64,000 nt of DNA from positions 2,170,001-2,234,000 of the forward strand of contig NZ_CP034438.1 of NCBI RefSeq assembly GCF_003952265.1. Direction: 5' to 3'. Position numbers and translations under genes: made by a program. Under the pieces are notes generated by a model. That model saw only the letters and a program-made list of their open reading frames with translations, had not been told where the DNA came from and did no database searches. Source of the stretch: Flaviflexus salsibiostraticola (lineage in GTDB: Bacteria > Actinomycetota > Actinomycetes > Actinomycetales > Actinomycetaceae). Of this stretch, positions 16,002-24,167 are shown piece after piece; position 1 is the first letter of the stretch; the number at the start of each line of letters is the position of its first letter.

Positions 16002-16081
16002 CCCCGCTCAAGAATGCGGCGAGCGGGGCTGGGGGATGACTGCGGCGCGAAGAGAGGCTCTACTGATCGCGCCGCGGCCAC

Positions 16082-16738
16082 CTAGTTGAGGGAGACGACG
16101 ATCGGGTCCCCGAAGAACTCGTCCGAGTCGAGCTCGAGGGCCACCGGGCTCGCATCGGCCGGGATGTCGAACAGGAGCACGCCGTCCATGGAGACGCCGG
16201 GGTTGATCTTCTCGAAGCTGAACGTGTTGTCGTCGAGGTAGATCGAGTCGCTCGAGGTTGAATGCTTGCGGCCCTGCTCGTCGACGAGCACCTGGTCGCT
16301 GTCGAAGAAGTACTCCGCCTCATTCGAGGTGTTGAGGACCGTGACGCGAACGAGGACGAACTGCCCCGACGGCTCGGCATTGAGGTACTCGCTGCCGACA
16401 GCGGCCACTGATGCCTCGACTCCGTGGACTGTCACGTCGAAGTTGCCGGTATTGACTGTTGATCCAATGCCCGCGGAGGGTGCCGACTCGTCGGCGGGCT
16501 CCTCGGCGGCCTCGTCTTCCGCCGGCTCCTCCTCGACGGCGTTCTCTGCCTCTGCCGCCCCATCATCCGCGCCAGCATCAACAGCCGGTGCCGTTGTCCT
16601 GGTCTCGGCCGCGGAGTCGTCTCCGCCGCCGAAGGCGGTGGCGAGGAATCCGATGACGACGAGGACGAGAAGTGCGGTGAGGATCTTGTGCCGGGCGAAC
16701 CAGCTCTTCTGCTTCTCGACGGTGGGTGCGCTTGCCAT
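16082..16738 (-). CDS. DUF4352 domain membrane-anchored protein
   Basis: A 218-residue protein with a cytoplasmic head (about 18 residues), one transmembrane helix (KILTALLVLVVIGFLATAFGG), a long acidic Ala/Glu/Asp-rich linker (about residues 38-90) and a C-terminal immunoglobulin-like DUF4352 domain (about 90-218, with FVLVRVTVLNTSNEAEYFF and the closing PVALELDSDEFFGDPIVV). Such domains are exposed outside the membrane; their ligand is unknown. There is no lipobox, so it is anchored by the N-terminal helix. It diverges from a histidine kinase gene, and the short shared promoter carries an inverted repeat (16809-16838), which suggests control by the partner response regulator. Confidence 0.85.
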   Translation of the reverse strand: MASAPTVEKQKSWFARHKILTALLVLVVIGFLATAFGGGDDSAAETRTTAPAVDAGADDGAAEAENAVEEEPAEDEAAEEPADESAPSAGIGSTVNTGNFDVTVHGVEASVAAVGSEYLNAEPSGQFVLVRVTVLNTSNEAEYFFDSDQVLVDEQGRKHSTSSDSIYLDDNTFSFEKINPGVSMDGVLLFDIPADASPVALELDSDEFFGDPIVVSLN

Positions 16739-16808
16739 GGTGTCTCCTAGTTGTTCGGCTGGCTTTCTGCTCTTCAGGCTAGGAGGGGGCTGCCGGGATG
16801 CGGATCGG

Positions 16809-16838
16809 CCGATCGGTCAGTCTCTGCCAACCGATCGG
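16809..16838. promoter_or_regulatory. Inverted repeat in the divergent promoter of DUF4352 and kinase genes
   Basis: CCGATCGGT (16809-16817) and ACCGATCGG (16830-16838), spaced 12 nt, lie between the two divergent genes. A candidate operator for the NarL-type regulator encoded at 18129. Confidence 0.5.
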
Positions 16839-16865
16839 ATGATCATGGTCCGGAGCGGGCCGACC

Positions 16866-16871
16866 TATCAT
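16866..16871 (+). promoter_or_regulatory. Candidate -10 box for a leaderless kinase transcript
   Basis: TATCAT at 16866-16871 lies 6 nt before the ATG at 16878, and there is no ribosome binding site before that ATG. This fits a leaderless mRNA. Confidence 0.4.
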
Positions 16872-16877
16872 TCCCTT

Positions 16878-18116
16878 ATGGATAGAGGAACGTGGACGAG
16901 CCGCAGCCGCTCGGCTCTTCGGCAGTGGGCGATCACTGTGAGCGCCGCCTTCGTCGTCCTCCTCAGCGTAGGAACAGCGCTCGGGGCCATGACCGAAGCC
17001 GACGTGCCCGGGTGGGCGGAGGGCCTCATCTATGGGTATGGGCTCCTCTCCCTCGCCGCCGGCGTCTGGTGCGTCCGCCTCATCCACACCCGTGACCGCG
17101 ACATCCGTCGATCCACCCTCCTGCTCGGGGTGCTGCAGACTGCCCTACCGGTCGGCCCGGTCATGGGATTCGCGCTGCCCCGCTTCATCCGGACCCAGCC
17201 GGAGAGGGAGGCCGCCACTGCCTCAGCCCTCTACGGAGCCAGCCTCATCCTCGTCCTGTGGCGGGACATGCTCGGGCAGACGACGGGCACCTCGATGGTG
17301 CGGACCTTCGCGGGCGGGGAGTCCGACCAGGCTGTGACCGTCGGGCCGCTCAGCCTCATCACGATCTACCTCCTCACCCTCCTCATCCCCATCGGCATCG
17401 GCCTCTACCAACGCTCGAAGGAGCGTCTCGCGGGCGCCGAGGAGGAGCTGGCGGCAACCGGGCAGACGGCCGCCGACATGTCGACCCGGCTCAGCCGCAA
17501 GGAGGAGCGGGAGATGATCGCCCGCGAAATCCACGACAGGATCGGACATCGGCTCTCACTTGTCGCGCTCTATGCGGGTGGGCTGGAGATGACGGGGGAG
17601 GATGCGGAGGTCAACGGCCGCCTGCGCCAGGTCCGCCGCTCCGCGCAGGAGGCGATCGACGACCTCCAGGACCTCATCCGGATCATGCGGGACCCGACCA
17701 GCGGCGAGTTCGTCCCCGAGTCGCATTCCCTTGCCGACCTCGCGGAGGTCATCGAGAGCGTGCTCGGCGCAGGACACCAGGTGAGCTCGACGGTCATGAT
17801 CGACGATCCGGCCTCCGCGCCGGAGCTGCTGACCAGCGCCGCCTTCCGCATCGTCCAAGAGCTGCTGACGAACTCCATCAAGCACGCCCCGAACTCCCCG
17901 GTCAGGGTCAGGGTCGTCGGCGGCCCAGGGGAGGGGCTGTCGATCACCGTTGTCAACGGCATCGAACATGATGCTGGGGCGAGCGCACGGGCGGGCGGGC
18001 TCGTCGGCGTCCAGGAGCGCGCCGAGGCGCTGGGCGGCTGGACGGAGGTCGCCCGCGACGCGGGCGAATTCAGGGTCCGGGCCTGGATGCCATGGGGGTC
18101 GGACACCGCCCGCTGA
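16878..18116 (+). CDS. Sensor histidine kinase, NarL/DesK-type
   Basis: A 412-residue membrane kinase. The start at 16878 (MDRGTWTSRSRS) gives the normal domain layout; sequence upstream in the same frame reads antisense to the DUF4352 gene. Four or more hydrophobic helices occupy residues 15-190. A HisKA_3 dimerisation domain follows (about 205-275), with phospho-acceptor His in EMIAREIHDRIGHRLS, then a HATPase domain with the N box around FRIVQELLTNSIKHAPNS and a G box near ARAGGLVGVQERAEALGG. It should sense a membrane or envelope signal and phosphorylate the response regulator encoded 12 nt downstream. The divergent DUF4352 gene is a likely target or accessory sensor. Confidence 0.9.
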   Translation: MDRGTWTSRSRSALRQWAITVSAAFVVLLSVGTALGAMTEADVPGWAEGLIYGYGLLSLAAGVWCVRLIHTRDRDIRRSTLLLGVLQTALPVGPVMGFALPRFIRTQPEREAATASALYGASLILVLWRDMLGQTTGTSMVRTFAGGESDQAVTVGPLSLITIYLLTLLIPIGIGLYQRSKERLAGAEEELAATGQTAADMSTRLSRKEEREMIAREIHDRIGHRLSLVALYAGGLEMTGEDAEVNGRLRQVRRSAQEAIDDLQDLIRIMRDPTSGEFVPESHSLADLAEVIESVLGAGHQVSSTVMIDDPASAPELLTSAAFRIVQELLTNSIKHAPNSPVRVRVVGGPGEGLSITVVNGIEHDAGASARAGGLVGVQERAEALGGWTEVARDAGEFRVRAWMPWGSDTAR

Positions 18117-18128
18117 TAGCATCCTTCC

Positions 18129-18800
18129 ATGATGGAAGAGCCGCCGATCAGGGTCCTCGTGGTCGATGATCACCCCATCGTCATCAACGGACTGACTCAG
18201 GTCATCGAAGGCGGCGGCAAGGGTCGAATCATCGTCAGCGGCACAGCCGCCAATGGTCTTGAGGCCATCGACGCCGTCAAGCGGGATCGACCCGACGTCG
18301 TCCTCATGGACATCGACATGCCGAAGCTCGATGGCATCGAGGCGACGAGGCGGATCATGCAGATGTCGGACCCGCCCGAGGTCATTGTCATCACCGCACT
18401 CGATCACGACGATCAGTCACTGCGTGCCGGCGCCGCCGGGGCGAGCGGCTTCCTCCTCAAGTCGGAGGACCCCCAGCGCCTGGCCGCCGCCATCGAGGAC
18501 GTCTTCCGTGGCAACGGTGCGCTCTCGCCGCGGATTGCCAAACAGATGCTGATCAGCCTCGGGCGGGCCTCCGCCAACTCTGCCGTTCGCGAGGCTCGCC
18601 AGTTGTGCGCCCAGCTGACCGAGCGTGAGCAGGATGTGGCTGGCCTCGTTGCCGAGGGTCTCGGCAACCGGGAAATCGGCGAGCGTCTTTTCCTGTCCGA
18701 ATCGACGGTCAAGACGCACCTATCCGGCATTCAGCAGAAGTTCGGGGTCGACAACCGCGTGCTCGTCGCCGTCACCTTCACCCTCGCGCGGCTCGCCTGA
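18129..18800 (+). CDS. LuxR/NarL-family response regulator
   Basis: A 223-residue regulator with an N-terminal receiver domain and a C-terminal LuxR-type helix-turn-helix. The acidic pocket is D13-D14 in LVVDDHP and the phospho-acceptor is D61 in VVLMDIDMPKLDG; the conserved Lys is in GFLLKSED. The HTH reads LTEREQDVAGLVAEGLGNREI, then STVKTHLSGIQQKFG. It starts 12 nt after the kinase stop, forming a classic two-gene operon. It probably binds the inverted repeat at 16809-16838 and controls the divergent DUF4352 gene and its own operon; that target is inferred. Confidence 0.93.
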   Translation: MMEEPPIRVLVVDDHPIVINGLTQVIEGGGKGRIIVSGTAANGLEAIDAVKRDRPDVVLMDIDMPKLDGIEATRRIMQMSDPPEVIVITALDHDDQSLRAGAAGASGFLLKSEDPQRLAAAIEDVFRGNGALSPRIAKQMLISLGRASANSAVREARQLCAQLTEREQDVAGLVAEGLGNREIGERLFLSESTVKTHLSGIQQKFGVDNRVLVAVTFTLARLA

Positions 18801-18826
18801 CGGGCGAGGCGCTCGCGGTCCTCTCG

Positions 18827-19183
18827 CTATTCGGTGTCGTCCGTCGATCTGTGCCGGTCGCGCCTGCTCTCCTCGATCCTGCGCTCGAGGTGCCAGCGCG
18901 TGATCTGGGCGAGCAGCCATCCCGTATCGCTGTAGGCACCTACATACCTGCCCGAGACTTTCTCGACCCAGGCGCCGTCCTCGCTGCCGTAGATCGTGTA
19001 GACCCAGGCCTCCTCGTCGTGGCTGAAGACGAATGCCGAGGACGACTCGGTGGTGTGGATGAGAGAGAACTCCATCCCCCGCTCATCTGCCTCTCGCCAC
19101 AGGTCCGGGAATCGCAGCCAATATTTTTCTATGGCCCTCGGAAAAGCGAGGAACTCACCATCGAAACCAAGAAACGTGTCCAT
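18827..19183 (-). CDS. Hypothetical soluble protein
   Basis: A 118-residue protein. The start is set by AGGAGG 3-4 nt before ATG at 19183 (MDTFLGFDGEFLAFPRAIEKYW); longer in-frame starts lack such a site. It has no membrane segment or signal peptide. The middle holds aromatic beta-like stretches (FVFSHDEEAWVYTIYGSEDGAW) and the end is very basic and charged (HLERRIEESRRDRHRSTDD). I do not recognise the family. It converges with the response regulator gene (26 nt apart) and diverges from the aldo/keto reductase gene, so it has its own promoter in the 146-nt gap. Confidence 0.65.
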   Translation of the reverse strand: MDTFLGFDGEFLAFPRAIEKYWLRFPDLWREADERGMEFSLIHTTESSSAFVFSHDEEAWVYTIYGSEDGAWVEKVSGRYVGAYSDTGWLLAQITRWHLERRIEESRRDRHRSTDDTE

Positions 19184-19329
19184 TGACCTCCTGAAATGGT
19201 CCCTCCATCCTAGTGGCGGCGCCTGGCAGAAAATGGCGGGGAATGGCCGCTTGCACGGCATGAGGGCGCAGTCATGACGAACCTCGCGGTGTTCCAGCGA
19301 CGCCTGAAACCATGTGCGAACATGAGGGC

Positions 19330-20376
19330 ATGATTCCGTTCTCACCGTCACCTGACCGCTACAACGAGATCCCGTTCCGGCCCTGCGGGGAATCGGGCCT
19401 GCAGCTGCCCGCCATCGCCCTCGGCCTCTGGCACAACTTCGGCGATGATCGCCCGTTCCAGACTCAGCGCGATATCGTCCGCCGCGCCTTCGATCTGGGC
19501 GTATTCCACTTCGATCTCGCCAACAACTACGGCCCGCCCGCGGGCAGTGCCGAGGAGAACTTCGGCCGGATCCTCCAGAAGGACCTCCTGCCGTTCCGGC
19601 ACGAGCTCATCCTCTCGACGAAGGCCGGCTGGAACATGTGGGAGGGGCCGCACGGCTTCGGCGGCTCCCGCAAGTACCTCCTCACGTCCCTCGATGAGTC
19701 CCTCAAGCGGCTCGGCACCGACCACGTCGATATCTTCTACCACCACCGGCCCGACCCGGATACGCCGGTCGAGGAGTCGATGCTGGCGCTCCACCACGCC
19801 GTGACGTCTGGCAGGGCGCTCTACGCCGGCATCTCCTCCTACTCGGCCGAGGCGACGAAGGAGGCCGCCGCGATCATGCGCGATCTCGGCACCCCGCTCG
19901 TCATTCACCAGCCCTCCTATTCGATGCTCAACCGGTGGATCGAAGAGGGCAGTCCGTCCCTCCTCGAGGCGGCGGCGGATGAGGGGATGGGAGTCATCGG
20001 GTTCTCGGCGCTCGCCCAGGGCCTGCTCACCGAGAAATACCTCGATGGTGTCCCCGAGGATTCACGGCTCGCGTCCGGCAAGGTCAGCAGGAAGTTCTTC
20101 ACCGACGAGGTCCTCGGCCATGTCCGCGCCCTCACCGACATCGCCGATGGTCGCGGGCAGACCCTGGCTCAGATGGCGATCGCCTGGGTCCTCCGGGACC
20201 AGGGGAGGGCGTCGCTGACGACCGCCCTCATCGGCGCCTCCTCGGTCGGCCAGCTCGAGGACTCCGTCAAGGCCGTTGAGAACCTCGACTTCACGGATGA
20301 GGAGCTCGCCGCCATTGACGAGCATGCCGTCGAGTCCGGCATCAACCAGTGGTGGGGCGCCACCGCGTCGCGTTAG
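19330..20376 (+). CDS. Aldo/keto reductase, YghZ-like
   Basis: A 348-residue NADPH-dependent reductase with the (beta/alpha)8 fold. The catalytic tetrad is visible: Asp in VFHFDLANNYG, Tyr in the same segment (NNYG), Lys in LILSTKAGW and His in VDIFYHHRPD. The long form with PPAGSAEENFGRIL, GSRKYLL and SLKRLGTDHVDIFYHH matches the YghZ/Kv-beta-like subfamily that reduces L-glyceraldehyde 3-phosphate and methylglyoxal. The start ATG at 19330 follows GAGG; an alternative ATG lies 18 nt upstream. Single gene with a bidirectional terminator after it. Confidence 0.9.
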   Translation: MIPFSPSPDRYNEIPFRPCGESGLQLPAIALGLWHNFGDDRPFQTQRDIVRRAFDLGVFHFDLANNYGPPAGSAEENFGRILQKDLLPFRHELILSTKAGWNMWEGPHGFGGSRKYLLTSLDESLKRLGTDHVDIFYHHRPDPDTPVEESMLALHHAVTSGRALYAGISSYSAEATKEAAAIMRDLGTPLVIHQPSYSMLNRWIEEGSPSLLEAAADEGMGVIGFSALAQGLLTEKYLDGVPEDSRLASGKVSRKFFTDEVLGHVRALTDIADGRGQTLAQMAIAWVLRDQGRASLTTALIGASSVGQLEDSVKAVENLDFTDEELAAIDEHAVESGINQWWGATASR

Positions 20377-20382
20377 AGAATC

Positions 20383-20411
20383 GGGGTTGGCCGGCGGTTC
20401 CGGCCAACCCC
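20383..20411. terminator. 12-bp bidirectional terminator
   Basis: GGGGTTGGCCGG (20383-20394) pairs with CCGGCCAACCCC (20400-20411), loop CGGTT, between the convergent aldo/keto reductase and YcaQ genes. Confidence 0.8.
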
Positions 20412-20413
20412 TC

Positions 20414-21625
20414 CTACATGAGCGCCCTCAGTCCCGCCATCGCGTCCCCCGGCCCGTCCGTGGCCTCGATAGTGGTGGCGCCGAGCCAGCCCGCGAGCCG
20501 CTGAATCTCGCCCGCCAGCGCCCGGTCCGTTTCAAGACCCTTGCCGTTCGGCTCATACCAGGCTCCCTGCACGAGGAGTCTCGAGCCCTTCCGATCGAGT
20601 GATAGGTCCACTCGCGCGGGGATCGTCCCGTTGTGGAGGAGCGGCAGCGAGTAGTAGCCGCGGGTCCGCTTCGGGGCGGGCGTGTAGATCCCGATCCGGT
20701 AGTCGAGGTCGAAGAGTGCGTGGGCGCGCCTGCGCTCGAAGATGAGGGGGTCGAAGGGCGAGAGGAGGGTCGTGCCGTGCACCGCACGGGGGATCCTCGC
20801 CCCCGCATCCATGACCGCGTCCTTCATCCCCTCCACCTCGACCGGGACTGCCCGTCCCTCGGCGACCAGGTCGGCCAGGACGGGACGCACCTTCCCGATC
20901 GGCAGGCGAAAGAAGTCGGCGATTCCCGCAGGAGTGCCGATCCCGACCTTCGTCAGGGAGATCTCGGTGAGCTCGCGGATCGCAGTCTCCCGATCCGGCG
21001 GTTCGCCCGCCGCGCTCGCCGGAAGCATCCGCTCGCGGGCGCCGTAGATCCGGTGGAAGTGGTGGGTTCGGCCAGCGCTTGCGAGGATGTCGTGATCGAA
21101 GAGGTTCTCGAGCATGACCTTGACGGCGCTCCGCGACCAGTCGAACCCGGTGGCGAGGCCGACGAGGTCCGCCTCCTCGGGGGTGAGGTCCTGCGTCGCG
21201 AGCCAGGCGCCGACCTGCTGGGCGGTCGCGGTCCTCGTCCTCAGGTGGGCGGTGATCCGCTGCGCGAGCCGGTCGGCGCCGGGATGATCCTCGATGCCAT
21301 CGCCCGACCAGCGCCGCCGGAAGCCGGCAAGCAGCCGGTGGGTGCCGGGCGGAACGAAGCAGGCCTCATGGCCCCACTGCTCGAAGACGAGGCGGGGAGG
21401 CTTCGAGCCGGCCTCGTCGAGGAGGCTCGTCTCGTAGGGTCCGTGCCGTGAATAGAGGGGGAGATAGTGGGCACGGACGAGGACGTTGACCGTGTCGATC
21501 TGCAGCACCCCCATCTTCCGCACCATGGCGGCGATGTCGGCGCGGGTGACCGCCGGGGTCTGGCGGTCGAGGCGCTGAGCGCGCACGGCAAGATTGCGGG
21601 CCTGTGTCTGGCTGAGTCGGCGCAT
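20414..21625 (-). CDS. YcaQ-family DNA glycosylase (winged-helix, HTH_42)
   Basis: A 403-residue protein; start ATG at 21625 preceded by GGAAAGGG and giving the normal N-terminus RRLSQTQARNLAVRAQRL. It is built of repeated winged-helix modules, with the family landmarks MVRKMGVLQIDTVNVLVRAHYLPLYSR and FEQWGHEACFVPP. The catalytic motif of this superfamily is Q-hydrophobic-D/Q; here it is QID in LQIDTV, which assigns it to the YcaQ (QxD) rather than the AlkZ (QxQ) branch. Family members unhook interstrand DNA crosslinks and excise alkylated purines. It acts in the cytoplasm and appears to be a single gene. Confidence 0.9.
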   Translation of the reverse strand: MRRLSQTQARNLAVRAQRLDRQTPAVTRADIAAMVRKMGVLQIDTVNVLVRAHYLPLYSRHGPYETSLLDEAGSKPPRLVFEQWGHEACFVPPGTHRLLAGFRRRWSGDGIEDHPGADRLAQRITAHLRTRTATAQQVGAWLATQDLTPEEADLVGLATGFDWSRSAVKVMLENLFDHDILASAGRTHHFHRIYGARERMLPASAAGEPPDRETAIRELTEISLTKVGIGTPAGIADFFRLPIGKVRPVLADLVAEGRAVPVEVEGMKDAVMDAGARIPRAVHGTTLLSPFDPLIFERRRAHALFDLDYRIGIYTPAPKRTRGYYSLPLLHNGTIPARVDLSLDRKGSRLLVQGAWYEPNGKGLETDRALAGEIQRLAGWLGATTIEATDGPGDAMAGLRALM

Positions 21626-21686
21626 GGATCCCTTTCCTCCGGAGTCCACGCTAGCGGGTGCGGCCTGTCTGTGCGCCGTTGACGCG

Positions 21687-22475
21687 TCAGTCCTTCGGCG
21701 ACTCCGCCGAGAGCGGGCTGTCGGCCGATTCCGCGGCAGGAGCGTCGCCGCGCGCGGCCTTCTTGGCCCTGCGGCGCTTCGCGAACGGGTTGGACAGGCC
21801 GTAGCTGCGACGTGTCGACGTCCTCGGGAAGTGCCAGATCTTGTTCCGCTCGAGGCGCGGCGGCTGGTTCTCCTGGTAGTCGAAGACGGGCAGGCTCCAC
21901 TTGAAGTAGATGGCGAGGATGCGGACGAAGAAGACGGTGAGAAGGGTCGTGATGACGGTGATGTCCTCGGAGATGCCGAGTTCCTTGAAGCCGAGGTAGA
22001 CGATGACGCCGAGCGGGACGACGGAGGCGTACAGCTCCTTGTGGAAGACGAGCGGGATCCGGTTGCAGAGGAGGTCGCGGAGGATGCCGCCCATGACGCC
22101 GGTGATGAGGCCGGCGACGAGTGCGACGACGAAGCCGTATCCCATCTCGAGCGCAATGCGGATGCCGAACACCGTGAAGACGGCCAGGCCCACCGAGTCG
22201 AGGACGAGGAAGAGGACTCGGAAGTACTTCATGAGGGGCGAGGTGAGGACGGTGATGATCGCCGCGACCGTGACGATGACGAGATAGTGCGGGTTCTCGA
22301 CCCACACGAGGGGGTAATGCCCGAGCAGCATGTCGCGCACCGAGCCGCCGCCGAGCGCCGTCACGCAGGCGACCATCGTGACGCCGAACATGTCCATCTT
22401 CTGTCGGCCCGCCGCGAGGGCGCCGGTCATCGCCTCGGCGGTGATTCCAATGATGAAGAGGACAGTGAGCAGCAT
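21687..22475 (-). CDS. UPF0126/TRIC-family membrane protein
   Basis: A 262-residue protein with two repeats of a three-helix unit. The repeats carry the family motifs GITAEAMTGALAAGRQKMDMFG, GGGSVRDMLLGHYPLVW, VFGIRIALEMGY and GVMGGILRDLLCNRIPLVFHKELYA. The start ATG at 22475 is followed directly by the first helix. Members are trimeric channels proposed to carry cations or small amino acids such as glycine. The C-terminal 55 residues are an extension of charged sequence (FAKRRRAKKAARG, then a Ser/Pro/Glu-rich tail), longer than usual and probably cytoplasmic. Sits upstream, on the opposite strand, of the sulfur uptake unit. Confidence 0.9.
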   Translation of the reverse strand: MLLTVLFIIGITAEAMTGALAAGRQKMDMFGVTMVACVTALGGGSVRDMLLGHYPLVWVENPHYLVIVTVAAIITVLTSPLMKYFRVLFLVLDSVGLAVFTVFGIRIALEMGYGFVVALVAGLITGVMGGILRDLLCNRIPLVFHKELYASVVPLGVIVYLGFKELGISEDITVITTLLTVFFVRILAIYFKWSLPVFDYQENQPPRLERNKIWHFPRTSTRRSYGLSNPFAKRRRAKKAARGDAPAAESADSPLSAESPKD

Positions 22476-22782
22476 GCGATCCCTGAAGATGAAAGGAGAG
22501 GACCGTCGATGGGCGGCCCTATCCAGTGTATGGAGCGCAGGGGCGCGCTTCCAGAGATGCGGAGCACGCTGACGGCGCTGCCGGGGGCCGCCGACCTGCG
22601 GCGTTCCGGCGGCTCGTATCCTTCGTGCCCTGCCTTGCCCTGTCCGCATACGCCCTGGCAGTGGGAGAGCGACATAGTTCAAGTCCGACATGTCGGACAG
22701 TGAGATTGCTTGCTCGTGCGGGTGGATGTTGATACCTTCACAGCATCGCTCATCTGCGATCAATCGAACTCGAGGACAAACT
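22476..22782. other. 307-nt divergent intergenic region
   Basis: It holds the promoters of the leftward UPF0126 gene and the rightward sulfur unit. The clear features are the 16-bp palindrome at 22683-22698 and a possible promoter (TTGCTT near 22706, TGATAC near 22729). No gene is supported. Confidence 0.5.
22683..22698. promoter_or_regulatory. 16-bp perfect palindrome, candidate operator of the sulfur unit
   Basis: GTCCGACATGTCGGAC is a perfect palindrome lying just upstream of a possible -35 box (TTGCTT near 22706) and about 85 nt before the leader peptide. Its shape suits a dimeric TetR-like regulator. The regulator is not in the window. Confidence 0.55.
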
Positions 22783-22869
22783 ATGGTGTCATTCCTCCGC
22801 ATCCACGCCGCTGCTGCCGCTGAGCAGGCCGCGTGTATGTGTTGTTCGATCTGCTGCCGAATGATCTGA
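22783..22869 (+). CDS. Cysteine-rich leader peptide (28 aa) of the thiosulfate uptake unit
   Basis: A 28-codon frame with a good ribosome binding site (CGAGGA, 6-8 nt before ATG). The end of the peptide is C-M-C-C-S-I-C-C (positions 18-25), five cysteines in eight residues, which is extreme in any bacterial protein. It is followed by 174 nt with several hairpins (GCGCTC-CTGA-GAGCGC near 22882; GGCCCAGC/GCTGGGGCC near 22908-22933) and then the YeeE gene. Cys-rich upstream frames that sense charged tRNA-Cys are known in mycobacteria ahead of sulfur genes. The same logic fits here: low cysteine stalls ribosomes on the Cys codons and opens the downstream genes. The attenuation mechanism is inferred; the frame and its codons are directly visible. 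Confidence 0.75.
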   Translation: MVSFLRIHAAAAAEQAACMCCSICCRMI

Positions 22870-22907
22870 CAGCTCGACCGCGCTCCTGAGAGCGCCGGAT
22901 CTTCGGC

Positions 22908-22933
22908 CCAGCTGTTCACGCTGGGGCCGACCT
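22908..22933 (+). promoter_or_regulatory. Hairpin between the leader peptide and the YeeE gene
   Basis: GGCCCAGC pairs with GCTGGGGCC (one bulge) around TGTTCAC, about 40 nt after the leader stop codon. A second small hairpin, GCGCTC-CTGA-GAGCGC, precedes it. These are candidate terminator or sequestering structures in attenuation. Confidence 0.45.
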
Positions 22934-23043
22934 GTGCCCGCGTGACGCCTGCCGTGACGGCGCTTCTCTCTGCCCTCTGAGGGCTCAACGACGGCTCATC
23001 CATGGCCTCGCCCTACCCAAAAACACCCAAAGAAGAGAGAACT

Positions 23044-24102
23044 ATGCTCATCTCCGGCCTCATCCTCGGCCTTATCCTCGGATTCATCTTCCAACGCGGA
23101 CGCTTCTGCGTGACCGGCGCCTTCCGTGATGTGTGGATCAGCGGATCGACCCGCTGGCTCACAGCCTTCCTCGTTGCGATCGCCATCCAGGCCGTCCTCG
23201 TCAACGCGATGATCGCGGGCGGTCTCATCAGCCCCGGCATCCCCACCCTTGCGCTCGCGGCCGTCGTCGGCGGCTCGTTCCTGTTCGGCCTCGGCATCGT
23301 CCTCGCGGGCGGATGCGCGACGGGCACGTACTACCGCTCCGGCGAGGGCCTCATCGGCTCGTGGATCGCGCTCGGCTTCTACGCCTTCACGGCCGCGGTC
23401 ATGAAGTACGGCTTCGGCGCCGATTTCACGGCGAGCCAGCGCAATGAGACGCAGGATGCGACGACGATCCATGGGACGCTCGGCGTCTCGGTCTGGGTCC
23501 TCGTCCTTGGCTTTGTCGCCCTCGTCGGCTACCTCCTCATCAACCAGGCACGCCGCGCCAGGACCCCGCTCGCGACACTGCCGCCGACGAGGACCGGACT
23601 CGCGCACGTCCTCTTCGAGAAGAAGTGGACACCGAACTTCACGGCGGTTCTCCTCGGACTCTTCGCCGCGCTCGCCTACCCGCTGTCGCAGGCGACGGGC
23701 CGGAACGCCGGCCTCGGCATCACCACCCCGTCGGCGAACATCGTCCAGTTCCTCATGACAGGCGACGGGGCACTCATCGACTGGGGCGTCCTCTTCGTCC
23801 TCGGCCTCATCCCCGGCTCCTACATCGCCGCGAAGGCCTCAGGGGAGTTCAGGCTCCGTGCGCCGGACGCGCGGACGACGGTGCGCGCCACCTACGGTGG
23901 CATCCTCATGGGGGTCGGCGCCTCCCTCGCCGGCGGCTGCACGATCGGCAACTCGCTCGTCCAGACCGCGCTCTTCTCCTGGCAGGGCTGGATCGCGCTC
24001 CTCTTCACCTTCCTCGGGGTCGGTGCCGGAGTGAAGCTGTTCATCAGCACTCACCGCCGCCCCGGAGCAGAGGCGGTCGCCATCTCCTCCGCCACCGTCT
24101 GA
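23044..24102 (+). CDS. tsuA: YeeE/YedE-family thiosulfate transporter (TsuA)
   Basis: A 352-residue membrane protein with about nine to ten helices. With the start at 23044 (ATG after AAGAAGAGAG) the first two conserved cysteines fall at C22 (RGRFCVTGAFRD) and C91 (AGGCATGTYYR), and the third at C299 (LAGGCTIGNSL). The first two positions are the same as in the structurally studied YeeE thiosulfate channel, where three such cysteines relay thiosulfate across the membrane; this supports both function and start. An upstream in-frame ATG at 23002 lacks a ribosome binding site. It is followed by a TusA-like gene, the usual TsuB partner, and preceded by a Cys-rich leader peptide, so its expression is probably tied to cysteine supply. 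Confidence 0.92.
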   Translation: MLISGLILGLILGFIFQRGRFCVTGAFRDVWISGSTRWLTAFLVAIAIQAVLVNAMIAGGLISPGIPTLALAAVVGGSFLFGLGIVLAGGCATGTYYRSGEGLIGSWIALGFYAFTAAVMKYGFGADFTASQRNETQDATTIHGTLGVSVWVLVLGFVALVGYLLINQARRARTPLATLPPTRTGLAHVLFEKKWTPNFTAVLLGLFAALAYPLSQATGRNAGLGITTPSANIVQFLMTGDGALIDWGVLFVLGLIPGSYIAAKASGEFRLRAPDARTTVRATYGGILMGVGASLAGGCTIGNSLVQTALFSWQGWIALLFTFLGVGAGVKLFISTHRRPGAEAVAISSATV

Positions 24103-24167
24103 CCCCATCCCTCCACATCAGAACGCACCCACACCAACCCAGCAGCACGCTGAAAGAGAGACAGACC

